A DNA stretch of 64,000 bases from Comamonadaceae bacterium (GTDB lineage Bacteria > Pseudomonadota > Gammaproteobacteria > Burkholderiales > Burkholderiaceae_C): contig CANCER010000016.1 of assembly GCA_947375135.1 (NCBI GenBank), forward strand, positions 1 through 64,000. The letters run 5' to 3'. Shown piece after piece: positions 46,744 to 59,254 of this stretch (position 1 is the first letter of the stretch; each line of letters starts with the position of its first letter). The position numbers and the translations under genes are program-made. Under the pieces are notes generated by a model. It did not search any database. It was given only the letters and a program-made list of their open reading frames with translations, and was not told the origin of the DNA.

Positions 46744-47451
46744 ATGAACACCAAACTCACGAACCAGGACATTTACGATCGCATTTACGCTGCGATCAGC
46801 GAACGTCGACTTCTGCCTGGCACCAAGCTCAGCGAGGAAAAGCTGGCAATGGCCTTCCATGCCAGCCGCACCCGCATGCGGGAGGTGCTGCTGCGCTTGA
46901 GCCAGGAGCTGATCGTGGAGATCCACCCCAACCGGGGGGCTTTTGTGGCAACCCCCAAGCAGGAGGACGTGAGCCAGGTGTTTGCGGTGCGGCGTGCCCT
47001 GGAACGGGCCATTGCGGCAGAGCTTTCGGAGTCCAGGCCCGGCTCCGCCATAGCAGCCCTGCGCAAGCATCTGGAACTGGAGGCCGCAGCGCGCTCCGCC
47101 AACGACCATGTGATGCTGGCGCGCCTGACCGGCGAATTCCATGTGCTGCTGGCAGAGACCACGGGCAACCGCCTCTACACGGAAAACCTGAGGCGCCTGG
47201 TGGCACTGACCGGGCTCATCATCGCGCAATACTCGGATGACTCCAACAGCGCCTGTCCGGAGGACGAGCATTCGCACATTGTTCAGGCAATCGAGGCCGG
47301 CGAAACCGCCAAGGCAGAGCACTTGATGCTGGAACATCTTGCGCATGTTCAAAGTGGAATACACCCCGCTGCGGCGGTGGCCGATGAGGTCGATTTCACG
47401 CAGATTTTTGGTCTGCAGTCCGACAGCGCCAGTCGCCGCGATAACGCCTGA
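46744..47451 (+). CDS. GntR-family regulator with FCD domain
   Basis: The 235-residue protein has an N-terminal winged HTH (residues 3-70: TNQDIYDRIYAAISERRLLPGTKLSEEKLAMAFHASRTRMREVLLRLSQ) and a helical FCD domain (80-215: VFAVRRALERAIAAELSES, RLTGEFHVLLAETTGN, DEHSHIVQAIEAGETAKAEHLMLEHL with metal-binding-type His). FCD proteins bind a small acid and leave palindromic DNA. It lies 18 bp after the importer, so it is likely the local regulator, and the TGTATACA boxes are its probable sites. Confidence 0.92.
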   Translation: MNTKLTNQDIYDRIYAAISERRLLPGTKLSEEKLAMAFHASRTRMREVLLRLSQELIVEIHPNRGAFVATPKQEDVSQVFAVRRALERAIAAELSESRPGSAIAALRKHLELEAAARSANDHVMLARLTGEFHVLLAETTGNRLYTENLRRLVALTGLIIAQYSDDSNSACPEDEHSHIVQAIEAGETAKAEHLMLEHLAHVQSGIHPAAAVADEVDFTQIFGLQSDSASRRDNA

Positions 47452-48153
47452 ACCTGGCCCGACTGGCAAGGCTCCAACCTACGCAGGCGAACAAGGGCTA
47501 TTGCGTTTTACGCAGTGGGTACTGGACGCCTGACTTTACAGGGACCAGGCGCAGGCCTGCTATGCACGCGGCTTGCGCGTCGCTGGCCGGCATCACCGCG
47601 CTGACCACCTCCACACCATTACCTCTAGGTCGCCAATTGCGGCTGATGTTGGTCCAGACACTTTGTCCCTTGGATTGTTTTCGCGCCCTCACCGCCGCCG
47701 TTAGGCTGCTGCAAGCAACGACGGGTCAAGTGCTGGCACTCTGAAATTCTCAAGGGCAGGAAACGAGGCACCGACGGCCAGATTGCTGATGAATGTCAGG
47801 TCAGAAGATTCGGGGCCCCTAGTGAGTGACAGCTTTTGGCCATAGCGAATGTCAGCTTCCAAATTTCACTGGGGTTATTGCGACTTGGGTGTCTTGTCCG
47901 CTTTAAGCCCTTAGTGAAAGTAGGCGCGATCAATGCCTGTGACTGTTCAGGCCAATCGCAGCCACACAAGCGTGAAATTTATTATTCAAGTCTTTCCACA
48001 TTTCACAATATTTGTTCTTTCAACACACCTTCGATGAAGTCAATTTTCAACGACAAACTCTCGCCCTGGAAATAGTCCATTCGAGCGAATCCCAGACACA
48101 AAGCCACATGGCGACAACGGTTCACCGCCACGGCAAATACCGCGCCAGCGCTG
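47452..48153. other. Gene-poor region, probably degraded
   Basis: About 700 bp have no acceptable gene. Frames of 60-137 codons on either strand lack domains and ribosome sites. The GC content is lower than that of the flanks, notably between 47760 and 48060. No tRNA, terminator or repeat was recognised. It borders two further remnants and looks like sequence left after gene loss. Confidence 0.5.
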
Positions 48154-48756
48154 ATGCTGCACAAATACCTTCGGTGCCTGCGCCGCCACCAGGCTATCGA
48201 GACCTTCAGGGGGGCCTGGACCTTGCAGCTCCTTCGCACGCTGGCCGCGGTAGCATGCCTTGCGGCGGCGGGGCTCGCCTGCTTCAGCGTCTCTGCAGCG
48301 GATGCCGACCGGCCTCAGCCGGGCGCCAAGGGCGAGACCTAGTTCCTGGATGCCGCGCTGGTACTTCCGGGTGACGTACTGGAGTACAGGGCCAGCTGTT
48401 CCAACCGCAGCGCAAGTGCTGTGGCAGTGCTTGCCACACTGCCGATACCTGAAAGCACAGAGTACATCCAGGAGCGCGCCACCTCGCGCACCAAAGCCCC
48501 TCACACCGTCGCACTGAAAGACGCTCAATGTGCAAAAGAGCCCTTGGTGCAGAAGATAACAACGCCTAGCGGTGCCGTCCTGTCGCAGCCCCTTCCGTAT
48601 GCGGCCTACCGGTACGTGCGCTGGGATCTGGGCAAGCTCGCCCCGGGCAAGTCGGTCGAGGTCAGCGTGCGTGCCCGGGTTTCCCAAAACCCTGACGTGG
48701 ATGCTGCCGCCGCATACAAGGCTGGCACAAAGGCGCAGCCCCCTGCCAAGAAATAG
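48154..48756 (+). pseudogene. Exported DUF11-like protein gene with in-frame stop
   Basis: One frame gives a signal-peptide-like start (TLQLLRTLAAVACLAAAGLACFSVSA), then DADRPQPGAKGET, a TAG stop (48340-48342), and then FLDAALVLPGDVLEYRAS, AVAVLATLPIPESTEYIQERA, YRYVRWDLGKLAPGKSVEVSVRARV to the stop at 48756. The latter is the beta-sandwich of DUF11/conserved-repeat surface proteins. A single nonsense codon divides the signal peptide from the domain, so no export-competent product is made unless the stop is read through or is a sequencing error. Confidence 0.6.
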
Positions 48757-49190
48757 CATTTCAACAGCCCCTGGGAGCACCTCCAACTCCCAAAATACTT
48801 CAAGAAGCCCACATGAAAAAGCGGAAAAAAATGGGCGAACACCCCGCAAGGTGTTGTGGGCGGATGCGGGGATTGCCGCGTTGGGCAGTCGCGCTTCTCT
48901 GAAGTCTGCCTGTTGCCGCAGACTGCGGGCTGGCAGGTGGTCTCCTGCATGCCGACCTCCGCCGCAGGGGTCAGCCAACACATCAACCGCCTGGAAAAAT
49001 CCCCTGGCTCCCGCTGGTCGACACGTAGCAGCGTTGCAAGTGATCATCGCACCGGCCATTCCCGACAGGGACTCCCCGCGCACGGGTTTACCCTGAGCGT
49101 GACTGCCCATTTCAATGCCCCCTCTAGCCATGGCCTGAACAAGTACGTAAGCTCCATCGGGTTGTACTGTGAACTTGAAAGGCCCCCCCG
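48757..49190 (+). other. Intergenic region with a possible LysR helix-turn-helix remnant
   Basis: About 430 bp precede the FAH gene. Bases about 48901-49020 in one plus frame read LLPQTAGWQVVSCMPTSAAGVSQHINRLEKSP, reminiscent of the SAxxSQxIxRLE recognition helix of LysR regulators, but frames on both sides are broken. Nothing else is recognised. The promoter of the FAH gene should lie here. Confidence 0.35.
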
Positions 49191-49982
49191 ATGAACACCA
49201 CCAAACGAAACCTGCTCAGAACGACTGGCGTGGCAGGACTGGGAGCCATCGCAGGTTGCGCACTCCCCACGGTTGCGCAGACCCGCATCAAAACGCCATT
49301 TGAAGTGCCCGTGACGACGATTCCCATCGTCGGCTCCATGGAAGTGTTTCCGGTGCGGCGGATTTATTGCATCGGGCGAAATTACGCGGCGCACGCACGT
49401 GAAATGGGATCGGACCCCACGCGAGAGCCGCCCTTCTTTTTTCAAAAGCCGACCGATGCCATTCAGTTTGTGCCCCCCGGCCAAACCATGGAGCACCCCT
49501 ACCCTCCTTTGACCAAGAACTACCACCACGAAATTGAACTGGTTGCTGCGTTGTCCAAGGGCGGCCGCAACATCCCGATAGAGCGCGCACTGGATCACGT
49601 CTTTGGCTACGCAGTCGGACTCGATATGACCCGACGCGATTTGCAACGTGCCATGGGCGACCAAAAGAAGCCCTGGGAGATTGGCAAAAGCTTTGACCAG
49701 TCGGCACCCATAGGCCCGATCCACCCGGTCAGCAGCTTTGGGCAATTCAGCCAAGGCGCCATCTGGCTGAAGGTGAATGGGGTGGTCAAGCAAGAAGCGA
49801 ATCTGGCCATGATGATTTGGTCGGTGGCGGAACAGATCAGCCAACTGTCTGCCGCCTTTGAGCTCATGCCCGGCGACATCATTTATGCGGGCACGCCGGA
49901 GAACGTCGGCCCGGTCGTTCCCGGGGATGTCATGGAGGGCCATATCGACGGCCTGCCCCCCATCCGCCTCAAAGTGGTTTAG
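49191..49982 (+). CDS. Fumarylacetoacetate hydrolase-family enzyme with export signal
   Basis: The 263 residues have an FAH domain (about 45-262) with the start IYCIGRNYAAHAREMG, PPFFFQKPTDAIQF, metal ligands in YHHEIELVAAL and GLDMTRRDLQ, and ELMPGDIIYAGTPENVGPV. Members are metal-dependent C-C or C-N hydrolases and decarboxylases. Unusually it begins MNTTKRNLLRTTGVAGLGAIAGC, a Lys-Arg-containing, Tat-like signal with a lipobox-compatible IAGC (Cys23). FAH enzymes are normally cytoplasmic, so a periplasmic or lipid-anchored form is predicted. The substrate is unknown; an acyl-pyruvate or ureide lyase activity are alternatives. Confidence 0.88.
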   Translation: MNTTKRNLLRTTGVAGLGAIAGCALPTVAQTRIKTPFEVPVTTIPIVGSMEVFPVRRIYCIGRNYAAHAREMGSDPTREPPFFFQKPTDAIQFVPPGQTMEHPYPPLTKNYHHEIELVAALSKGGRNIPIERALDHVFGYAVGLDMTRRDLQRAMGDQKKPWEIGKSFDQSAPIGPIHPVSSFGQFSQGAIWLKVNGVVKQEANLAMMIWSVAEQISQLSAAFELMPGDIIYAGTPENVGPVVPGDVMEGHIDGLPPIRLKVV

Positions 49983-50195
49983 CGCACCGCATTGCAGCCC
50001 CCTGGTGTGCCGCTGTATGGCCGCAGTCGGTGTCGGTGCAGACCTTCAGGATGCACCACCAGGCCATCCGCCTGCACCCTGACGAATCCGTCAGGTCGGA
50101 CCGCTTGGAGTAGACCCGGAAGTTGTATTGGACCTGCCACACTGACGCGTTAAACCGGTATGTCGGCAAGGGTCTGGAAAGGGTCGCGCGGGCGG

Positions 50196-50225
50196 CGCCC
50201 ACGCTTTGGGCGGCGCGGTGTTTTT
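50196..50225 (+). terminator. Possible terminator after the FAH gene
   Basis: CGCCCA-ACGCTT-like loop-TGGGCG, flanked by more GC, is followed by GGTGTTTTT at 50217-50225, just before the convergent TauE stop. The stem is short and GC-rich, and the T-run is five bases. It would terminate the plus-strand FAH transcript. Confidence 0.35.
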
Positions 50226-50999
50226 CTACCTCAATAGCAGCGGCTTCACGAGCATCCAGACCGCTGTGCAAAAAACCATCCAGGCAAACGCGGCACGCAT
50301 GCGCCTTTCCGGCAGACGGTGGGCGACAGCCACGCCGGCGGATACGGTGAACAGGCCGCCTGCGGCCAGGGGCAGTCCCATGGCCCAGTCGACCCGGTGC
50401 GCGCTGCTGTATGTCATCAGCGCGATGATGGAGCTGGGTGCCACCAATGCCAGGGAAAGGCTTTGCGCCACCGTCTGCCGCTGGCCAAACCAGCCAGTGA
50501 ACAGCGGGGTGGCCACCAGCCCGCCGCCCACGCCCAACAAGCCCATGCTGCTCCCGCCCACGATACCAACCAGCGGCATAAACCGCAGGTCGCGGGCCGG
50601 GCGCTGCTGCGCGGCACGGTCTGCCGGGTTGTGCACCAGCATGCGCAGCGACAGGCCCAGCAGGAAAAGGCTGAAGACGCTTCGCATCAGGTCCGGGGCC
50701 AGGCGGGTTGCCAGGTGCGCCACCAGCCATGTGGTGGTGCAGGCCAGCACACCGATCTGCAGCGCTGTCTTCAGGGCCACCGGATGCCGTTGGCTGTAGC
50801 GCCACCAGGCAATTAGCAGGTTGGGCACCATCATCACCAGCGCCGTGCCTTGGGCCACCGCCTGGTCCAGCCCGAAACCCAGGACCAGCAGCGGAATGAC
50901 GATGATGCCGCCCCCGATGCCAAACAGACCGCCCAAAAACCCCATCGCGGCGCCCAGGCTCAGCATCTCCAGAAGTTCAGGCAGGGGAAAAGAAGGCAT
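50226..50999 (-). CDS. TauE/SafE-family membrane permease
   Basis: The 257-residue protein has about eight helices and the internal duplication typical of the family: GFLGGLFGIGGGIIVIPLLVLGFGL in the first half and GLLGVGGGLVATPLFTGWFG in the second. Members export sulfite, sulfoacetate or other organosulfur anions, or import small acids. The ATG at 50999 was preferred because the longer frame runs into the promoter of the divergent CheB/CheR gene. There is no sulfur gene nearby, so the substrate is open. Confidence 0.9.
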   Translation of the reverse strand: MPSFPLPELLEMLSLGAAMGFLGGLFGIGGGIIVIPLLVLGFGLDQAVAQGTALVMMVPNLLIAWWRYSQRHPVALKTALQIGVLACTTTWLVAHLATRLAPDLMRSVFSLFLLGLSLRMLVHNPADRAAQQRPARDLRFMPLVGIVGGSSMGLLGVGGGLVATPLFTGWFGQRQTVAQSLSLALVAPSSIIALMTYSSAHRVDWAMGLPLAAGGLFTVSAGVAVAHRLPERRMRAAFAWMVFCTAVWMLVKPLLLR

Positions 51000-51118
51000 G
51001 GGCGGCAGAGGTGACAAAGCCGTGGAGTGTACGCACGCGGAGGGATCTAATCCGACTATCATCATCCGAGCGGAGGCAGTCGCGCACCGCACCGGCGTCA
51101 CCTTCATCAATCAACCGT

Positions 51119-54556
<3,438 letters not shown>

Positions 54557-54557
54557 G

Positions 54558-56237
54558 GTGACAACCATCACTCAGCCCAACCCAACAAACGCCGGGCGTG
54601 AAGCGGAGGCGGACCAGTTCGTCGGGCCTGCGTTGCGCAGGCATGCCGAAGCGGCATTGGGCGCGAGCGCCAACGCCCCGGTGCCCGGCCTGGACGCAGC
54701 ATCGCCGCAAGCCGCTGAGCGCGCCCTGCATGAACTGCGCGTGCACCAGATCGAACTGGTCATGCAAAACGAGGAGTTGCAACGCCGGCAGGCGGAACTC
54801 TATGCTGCCAACCGGCGCTATTTCGATTTGTACGATCTGGCCCCGGTGGGCTACATCACCCTGGGCGAATCCGACCGGGTGCTGGAAGCCAACCTCACCG
54901 CCGGTACCCTGCTCGGCTTGAAGCGCAGCGCACTGGTCAAGCAGTCCTTCTACCGCTTCATCTGCCGTGAGGACATGGACCGCTACTACCTGATGGGACG
55001 GGCGCTGCGCAAAAGTGCACAGGCACAGACCGTCGAGTTTCGCCTGTTGAAGCCAGACGGCTCGCAGTTCTGGGCGAAAGTGGTGGCGAACGCCTCACTA
55101 GAGGCGGATGGCACGCAGCAACTGCGCCTGGTGGTGAGCGACATCAGCGAAAGCAAAGCCCATGAGGCGCAACGCGAGCATTACCGCGAGGAACTGGAAG
55201 CGCAGGTCCAGCGCCGCACCCAGCAGTTTTTGGATCTGTACGACCAAGCCCCCTGCGGATACCACTCCCTGTCCCAGGAGGGGATGATTCTGCGGGTCAA
55301 CCGGACCGAGTTGGCGCTGCTGGGTTACACGCAGGAAGCGTATGTGGGCCACCGGCTCGTGGAGTTCATGACGCCCGCAAGCGCGCAAATTTTCGGCGAT
55401 GCCTTGCCCCGTTTGCGCCAAACCGGCAGCGTAAGGAATCTCGACCTGGAGTTTTTCTGCAAAGACGGCTCCATCCGCCCGTTTTTGATCGACGCTGTGG
55501 AGGCTGTGGCCGCGCCGGGCGAGCCGCCGGTATTCCATTGCACGATGGTGGACATTTCCGAGCGCAAAAGCAATGCGCAACGCCTGGAAATGGCGCTCAT
55601 GGGGGCCGACCTCGGGCTGTGGGACCTGCAGATACCCGGCGGGGATTTGCATCTCAGCGCCCGGGTCTTCGCCATGCTGGGCTACCCCGAAGGCGGCATG
55701 GGCACGCAACTCTGCGATTTTGAAAAATTGGTGCATCCCGACGATGTGCCCATGCGACGCGCAGCCATAAACGCGACCCGCAATGGGGATGTGCCGTATC
55801 ACCGCGTGGAGTTCCGCCTGCGCCACCGGGAGGGCCATTGGGTCTGGGTGCGTTCGCGCGGCCGGATCGTTGCAAGAGATGAGGAGTCCAAGCCCTTGCG
55901 GGCGGTCGGCACGCTGCAAGACATCAGCCAGGAGAAACAGCTCCAACTGGAAAGTGCCGACCTGCTGCAACGCATCGAGTCCCTGATCCAGGGTATTGGC
56001 CAAGTACCGCAGACGCCGTCTGCACCTGCGGCCCGATCCTCGGTTCTCGGGGCCCGTGAGCAGCAGGTAATCCAGTTGATTGCGGCGGGTTGCACGTCCG
56101 CAGAAATTGGCGCACATCTGGGCATTTCCACCTCCACCGCAGCCACCCACAGGCGCAATCTGATGCGCAAGCTTGACCTGCACAGCACCGCCGAACTAAC
56201 CCGCTACGCACTGGCGCACAAGCTGATCACCGCTTAA
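54558..56237 (+). CDS. PAS-PAS-PAS-LuxR transcription regulator
   Basis: The protein has about 559 residues from a GTG two bases after the CheB-CheR stop (another GTG at 54546 overlaps it). A helical N-terminus (HELRVHQIELVMQNEELQRRQAELYAANRRYFDLYDLAPVGY) leads into three PAS domains (about 85-210, 230-345 and 345-470), each closed by a D-I-S-E/Q PAC-like ending (VSDISESK, VDISERK, LQDISQEK). A C-terminal LuxR/GerE HTH (about 495-555: LGAREQQVIQLIAAGCTSAEIGAHLGISTSTAATHRRNLMRKLDLHSTAELTRYAL) completes it. There is no receiver Asp domain. It is likely the transcriptional output of the preceding protein. Confidence 0.9.
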   Translation: MTTITQPNPTNAGREAEADQFVGPALRRHAEAALGASANAPVPGLDAASPQAAERALHELRVHQIELVMQNEELQRRQAELYAANRRYFDLYDLAPVGYITLGESDRVLEANLTAGTLLGLKRSALVKQSFYRFICREDMDRYYLMGRALRKSAQAQTVEFRLLKPDGSQFWAKVVANASLEADGTQQLRLVVSDISESKAHEAQREHYREELEAQVQRRTQQFLDLYDQAPCGYHSLSQEGMILRVNRTELALLGYTQEAYVGHRLVEFMTPASAQIFGDALPRLRQTGSVRNLDLEFFCKDGSIRPFLIDAVEAVAAPGEPPVFHCTMVDISERKSNAQRLEMALMGADLGLWDLQIPGGDLHLSARVFAMLGYPEGGMGTQLCDFEKLVHPDDVPMRRAAINATRNGDVPYHRVEFRLRHREGHWVWVRSRGRIVARDEESKPLRAVGTLQDISQEKQLQLESADLLQRIESLIQGIGQVPQTPSAPAARSSVLGAREQQVIQLIAAGCTSAEIGAHLGISTSTAATHRRNLMRKLDLHSTAELTRYALAHKLITA

Positions 56238-56397
56238 CTTTTGCGCAAATTTCCTGCATGAAGTACCGCGTAGCAGGTAGCATTTACCTGATGTGCAGGA
56301 TTGAACTCCCGGTTCAGCTCGACTACATTGATGCAAAATCGTACGGATCAGGATTCACAGAAAGCCTGTTCCTGACAACTAATACAAAGGACGCGTT

Positions 56398-56709
56398 ATG
56401 GATATTTCAAAAATGAAGGGAGCTGGAATAACCACGCTCGGCATCGAAGAAGGTAGCACTGCCTTGCACCCGCAAACACACCACTTTGACCACGAACTCA
56501 TGTGGAACCATCTGCTGGCCAGTAACGTCAAGCATTTCCGGGGTTTGAAAAAAGTCTCGCAGGAGTCCCTGGCGCAGGAATGCGGCATCTACCGCACCTA
56601 CTTGAGCAAGATTGAAACGGGCAAATGCAACCCTTCCCTGTCGGTGCTGGTTGCATTGGCTTCCGCCCTGGACATACTGCCCCACGCGCTTCTGGCGCCG
56701 CTCCAGTAA
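56398..56709 (+). CDS. Small XRE-family helix-turn-helix regulator
   Basis: This 103-residue protein has a 40-residue N-terminal tail, then the Cro/C1 HTH (43-98: NVKHFRGLKKVSQESLAQECGIYRTYLSKIETGKCNPSLSVLVALASAL). AAGGA stands 7 bases before the ATG. It is encoded alone, convergent with the HAD operon, and has no visible antitoxin or phage partner. Its target is unknown; the 160 bp before it, with a GCAGG...CCTGATGTGCAGG repeat-like stretch, may hold its own operator. Confidence 0.85.
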   Translation: MDISKMKGAGITTLGIEEGSTALHPQTHHFDHELMWNHLLASNVKHFRGLKKVSQESLAQECGIYRTYLSKIETGKCNPSLSVLVALASALDILPHALLAPLQ

Positions 56710-56764
56710 GTTCGGCGTTTCCTGGCATTCGCCTCACGCGCAGGGGCGCGGTGGATCTTGCCCG

Positions 56765-57415
56765 TCATCGCAACAGGCCATGCAAGGCCGCCATGTCGCC
56801 AAACAGCGCGTAAGCACCCGCGTCCAGCAAAGCCTGACCGGCCCCGGTTGGCGCATAGCCGAACACCGTGGCACCAGCCGCCACACCGGCGCGCACGCCG
56901 ATGGCGGTGTCTTCCACCACGGCACAGCGCGCCGGGTTCACACCCAGGTGGGCGGCCGCCGCCAGGTACACGTCGGGGTGCGGTTTGGAGCGCGGCATTT
57001 CATGGCCGCTGAAGATAGCGCCGGCAAAGTAATCGGCCAGGCCCACCTGCGTGAGCATCATCTCCACCTTGAAGCGGTCGGCCCCCGAGGCGCAGGCAAT
57101 GCGTCCGCTCAGGGACTGGTGCAGGGCCTGTACCGCCTGGTGGACGTTGGGGATGGCCTGGATGTCAGCCACCAGTGCGGTGTTGCGGCGCGCACGAAAG
57201 GCCAGCAGCCAGTCCTGCGTCAAGGGCTGGCCGGTTTGCGCTTCGATCTCGCTCCGTTTGTCGGTCACGGTGCAGCCGATAAAGATGTCCATGCACTGCG
57301 GCAGCGTCAGCGTCCAGCCGCGTTCTTCCAGCATGTCACGCAGCACGCCGCAGGTGATCGCCTCGGAGTCCACCAGCACGCCGTCGCAGTCGAATAACAC
57401 GGCATCGAATTTCAC
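56765..57415 (-). CDS. HAD-superfamily phosphatase (phosphoglycolate phosphatase/beta-PGM-like)
   Basis: The 216 residues have motif I FDAVLFDCDGVLVDSEAI (Asp9, Asp11), motif II IACASGADRFKVEM, motif III Lys region (PRSKPHPDVYLAAA) and motif IV CAVVEDTAIGVRAGVAAGATVFGY. The helical cap between motifs I and II marks the Gph/PGMB/YfbT branch. It dephosphorylates a small sugar phosphate or phosphoglycolate; the exact substrate is not clear. The start overlaps the YchJ-like stop by ATGA; last gene of the operon. Confidence 0.9.
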   Translation of the reverse strand: MKFDAVLFDCDGVLVDSEAITCGVLRDMLEERGWTLTLPQCMDIFIGCTVTDKRSEIEAQTGQPLTQDWLLAFRARRNTALVADIQAIPNVHQAVQALHQSLSGRIACASGADRFKVEMMLTQVGLADYFAGAIFSGHEMPRSKPHPDVYLAAAAHLGVNPARCAVVEDTAIGVRAGVAAGATVFGYAPTGAGQALLDAGAYALFGDMAALHGLLR

Positions 57416-57879
57416 AACGCGTCTCCATCCACATACAGCCAGCCGCCGGCCTCACGCACAAAGCGGCTGCGCTCGTGCAGGCGCACCGCAGGGCCCTTGG
57501 CCGGCTTCTGGCGTGCCACAAATTCGATCTCGGCGGTGGTGTCACCGGTGCTGCGGCAGGCGCGCACATCCAGTCCCAGCCATTTCACGCCGGGTTCAAA
57601 TGCAAGGGTCTCGGGCCGGTGGCTGGCGGCCCAGCTGGTCAGCAAATAGGCTTCGCGCTCCAGCACAAAGGCGCTGTAGCGCGAGCGCATCAGGCTCTCG
57701 GCGTCGGGCACTTGCGCGGTGTAGGGCGCAAGCTCCAGCCAACGGCCGCAGCAGTCGCCGTAGGCCAGCGGCTGGCCCGCCGGGCCCGGCTTGGCGCCTG
57801 GCGCCGCTGCCACGCCTTTGCCGCCCGGGCCAGCCGGACGGCCGCAGGGGCAGGCTTGCTGTGCGGCCAGCGGCTTCAT
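57412..57879 (-). CDS. YchJ-family (UPF0225) SEC-C-related protein
   Basis: The 155-residue product MKPLAAQQACPCGRPAG has an N-terminal CPCG...YGDCCGRW cysteine cluster typical of the zinc-binding SEC-C motif, broken here by a Gly/Pro/Ala-rich insertion of about 30 residues. The YchJ domain follows (ESLMRSRYSAFVLEREAYLLTSW, and the C-terminal LHERSRFVREAGGWLYVDGD). The function of YchJ is not established; binding to ribosome or protein partners has been suggested for the motif. Overlaps of 4 bp with both neighbours show tight coupling. Confidence 0.88.
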   Translation of the reverse strand: MKPLAAQQACPCGRPAGPGGKGVAAAPGAKPGPAGQPLAYGDCCGRWLELAPYTAQVPDAESLMRSRYSAFVLEREAYLLTSWAASHRPETLAFEPGVKWLGLDVRACRSTGDTTAEIEFVARQKPAKGPAVRLHERSRFVREAGGWLYVDGDAL

Positions 57880-58298
57880 GCCTTGGCGGCACGCTTGGCT
57901 TTTTGCGCTTCCAGCGTCTCGGTCGGGGCGCCCTGCTTCTGCCACTCGGCCCAGCCGCCGTCGATGTGAGCCACATTGGTCATGCCCATGTCCTGCAGGG
58001 CCTTGGTGGCCAGGGCACTGCGCCAGCCGGCGCCGCAGAACAGGATGAATTCCTTGGCCTCGTTGGCAAAAATCTTCTTGTGGTAGGGCGACTCCGGGTC
58101 CACCCAGAACTCCAGCATGCCGCGCGGTGCATGGAAGGAGCCGACCACGGTGCCCTCGGTGAGTTCGCGGATGTCGCGGATGTCGACGATTTGCACCGCA
58201 GGGTCAGTCAGGCGGGCTTGCACCTGCTCCACGCTGTAGGTGGTGACCTGGGCCATGGCCTCGTCGACGAGGGCGCGGAATCCTTTGGTGATGGGCAT
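57876..58298 (-). CDS. Rhodanese-like sulfurtransferase
   Basis: This 140-residue single rhodanese domain has VQIVDIRDIRELTEGTVVGSFHAPRGML and the active-site loop LFCGAGWRSALA with Cys88, plus the closing HIDGGWAEWQKQG. It transfers sulfur to thiophilic acceptors, in the cytoplasm. The ending QKAKRAAKA is basic. Between an MBL hydrolase and a YchJ-like gene, a role in sulfur detoxification with the MBL protein is possible (persulfide dioxygenase-rhodanese pairs are known), but the MBL protein here is not clearly a dioxygenase. Confidence 0.9.
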   Translation of the reverse strand: MPITKGFRALVDEAMAQVTTYSVEQVQARLTDPAVQIVDIRDIRELTEGTVVGSFHAPRGMLEFWVDPESPYHKKIFANEAKEFILFCGAGWRSALATKALQDMGMTNVAHIDGGWAEWQKQGAPTETLEAQKAKRAAKA

Positions 58299-58330
58299 TG
58301 TCTTGTCTCCTGTGATGTGTCTGGATTGTC

Positions 58331-59251
58331 TTACGCGTTGTGGAGCTGCGTGCCATCCAGCCTAGCAGCCCCGGCGCGCACCAGGTCTTGCACCAGGACG
58401 TCCAGCGCCTGGGTCAGTGTGTGGTCCGCGTAGTTCTGCGCCACCAGCGTAGCGACATAGGGCGTAGCGCCCGCCCAGGCCAGCAGGTCTGCCATGCTGA
58501 CGCTTTGCAGCTCCAGCAGCTTGAACTTCAGCAGCACCTTGGCTGCGTGTTGCAGATGGCGCGCCGGGTCGGCCACAAAACCGTCCAGGCGCTGGCGCGC
58601 ACGGGCCAGTGCAGCAGACACATCGGTAAAGGGCGAGCCGTGGCCGGGGATGACCAGCAGCGGTTGCAGCGCCTCGATCACATCCAGCGTTTGTGCCACT
58701 TCGTGGAACGCGTCGTCGCCATCCAGCTCGGGGAACACCACGCCAAAGCCGCGCTCCCACAGCGCATCGGCCGAGACCAGGGTGCGGCTCTGCGGCTCAA
58801 ACAGGATGACCGAATGGCTGTCGTGGCCCGGGGCGGCGTGCACCTGCCAAGCCATGTCGCCCAAGCGCATTTCGGTGCCCGGTTGCAGCGTGGCATCGAA
58901 GCGGAACTGCGGGCAGTTCTGGCCGGTGGGCTTGTAGGTCAGTTTTTCCGTATCCCACGCCCCCACATACGCAGCATGGCCGGGCGGGATCAGCGTTTGC
59001 ATCGCAGGGTAGCGCGCCTGCAGCGCCGCATTGCCGCCGACGTGGTCGCTGTGCAAATGGGTATTGAGCAGCAGGTCCAGCGCCCGGCCCTGCAGAGCGG
59101 CATCCACCAGCAGCAGGGTCTGTTCGCTGTGGGTGCAGTAGCCGCTGTCGATCAGGGCACAGTGGTCGACACCGGCGAGGACGATGCTGTTGCTGGACAG
59201 CCAGCCGCGCTCCAGCACGCTGACGCCCTTGGGCAGTTGAAGGCTCGCCAT
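58331..59251 (-). CDS. Metallo-beta-lactamase-fold hydrolase
   Basis: The 306 residues carry the metal motif NTHLHSDHVGGNAAL, a further His in AAPGHDSHSVILF and the closing LLVIPGHGSPFTD. A C-terminal helical extension of about 80 residues (KVLLKFKLLELQSVSMADLLAW, TLTQALDVLVQDLVRAGA) resembles the winged-helix tail of LACTB2/GloB-like enzymes. It probably hydrolyses thioesters or related bonds, perhaps acyl-CoA derived, given its place 3 bp behind an acyl-CoA dehydrogenase. Confidence 0.9.
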   Translation of the reverse strand: MASLQLPKGVSVLERGWLSSNSIVLAGVDHCALIDSGYCTHSEQTLLLVDAALQGRALDLLLNTHLHSDHVGGNAALQARYPAMQTLIPPGHAAYVGAWDTEKLTYKPTGQNCPQFRFDATLQPGTEMRLGDMAWQVHAAPGHDSHSVILFEPQSRTLVSADALWERGFGVVFPELDGDDAFHEVAQTLDVIEALQPLLVIPGHGSPFTDVSAALARARQRLDGFVADPARHLQHAAKVLLKFKLLELQSVSMADLLAWAGATPYVATLVAQNYADHTLTQALDVLVQDLVRAGAARLDGTQLHNA

Positions 59252-59254
59252 GCC

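Noticed and set aside
48040..49131. Minus-strand frame of 363 codons
   Set aside because: Arg/Gly/Cys-rich with no family; it lies opposite the recognisable DUF11-like pseudogene frame.
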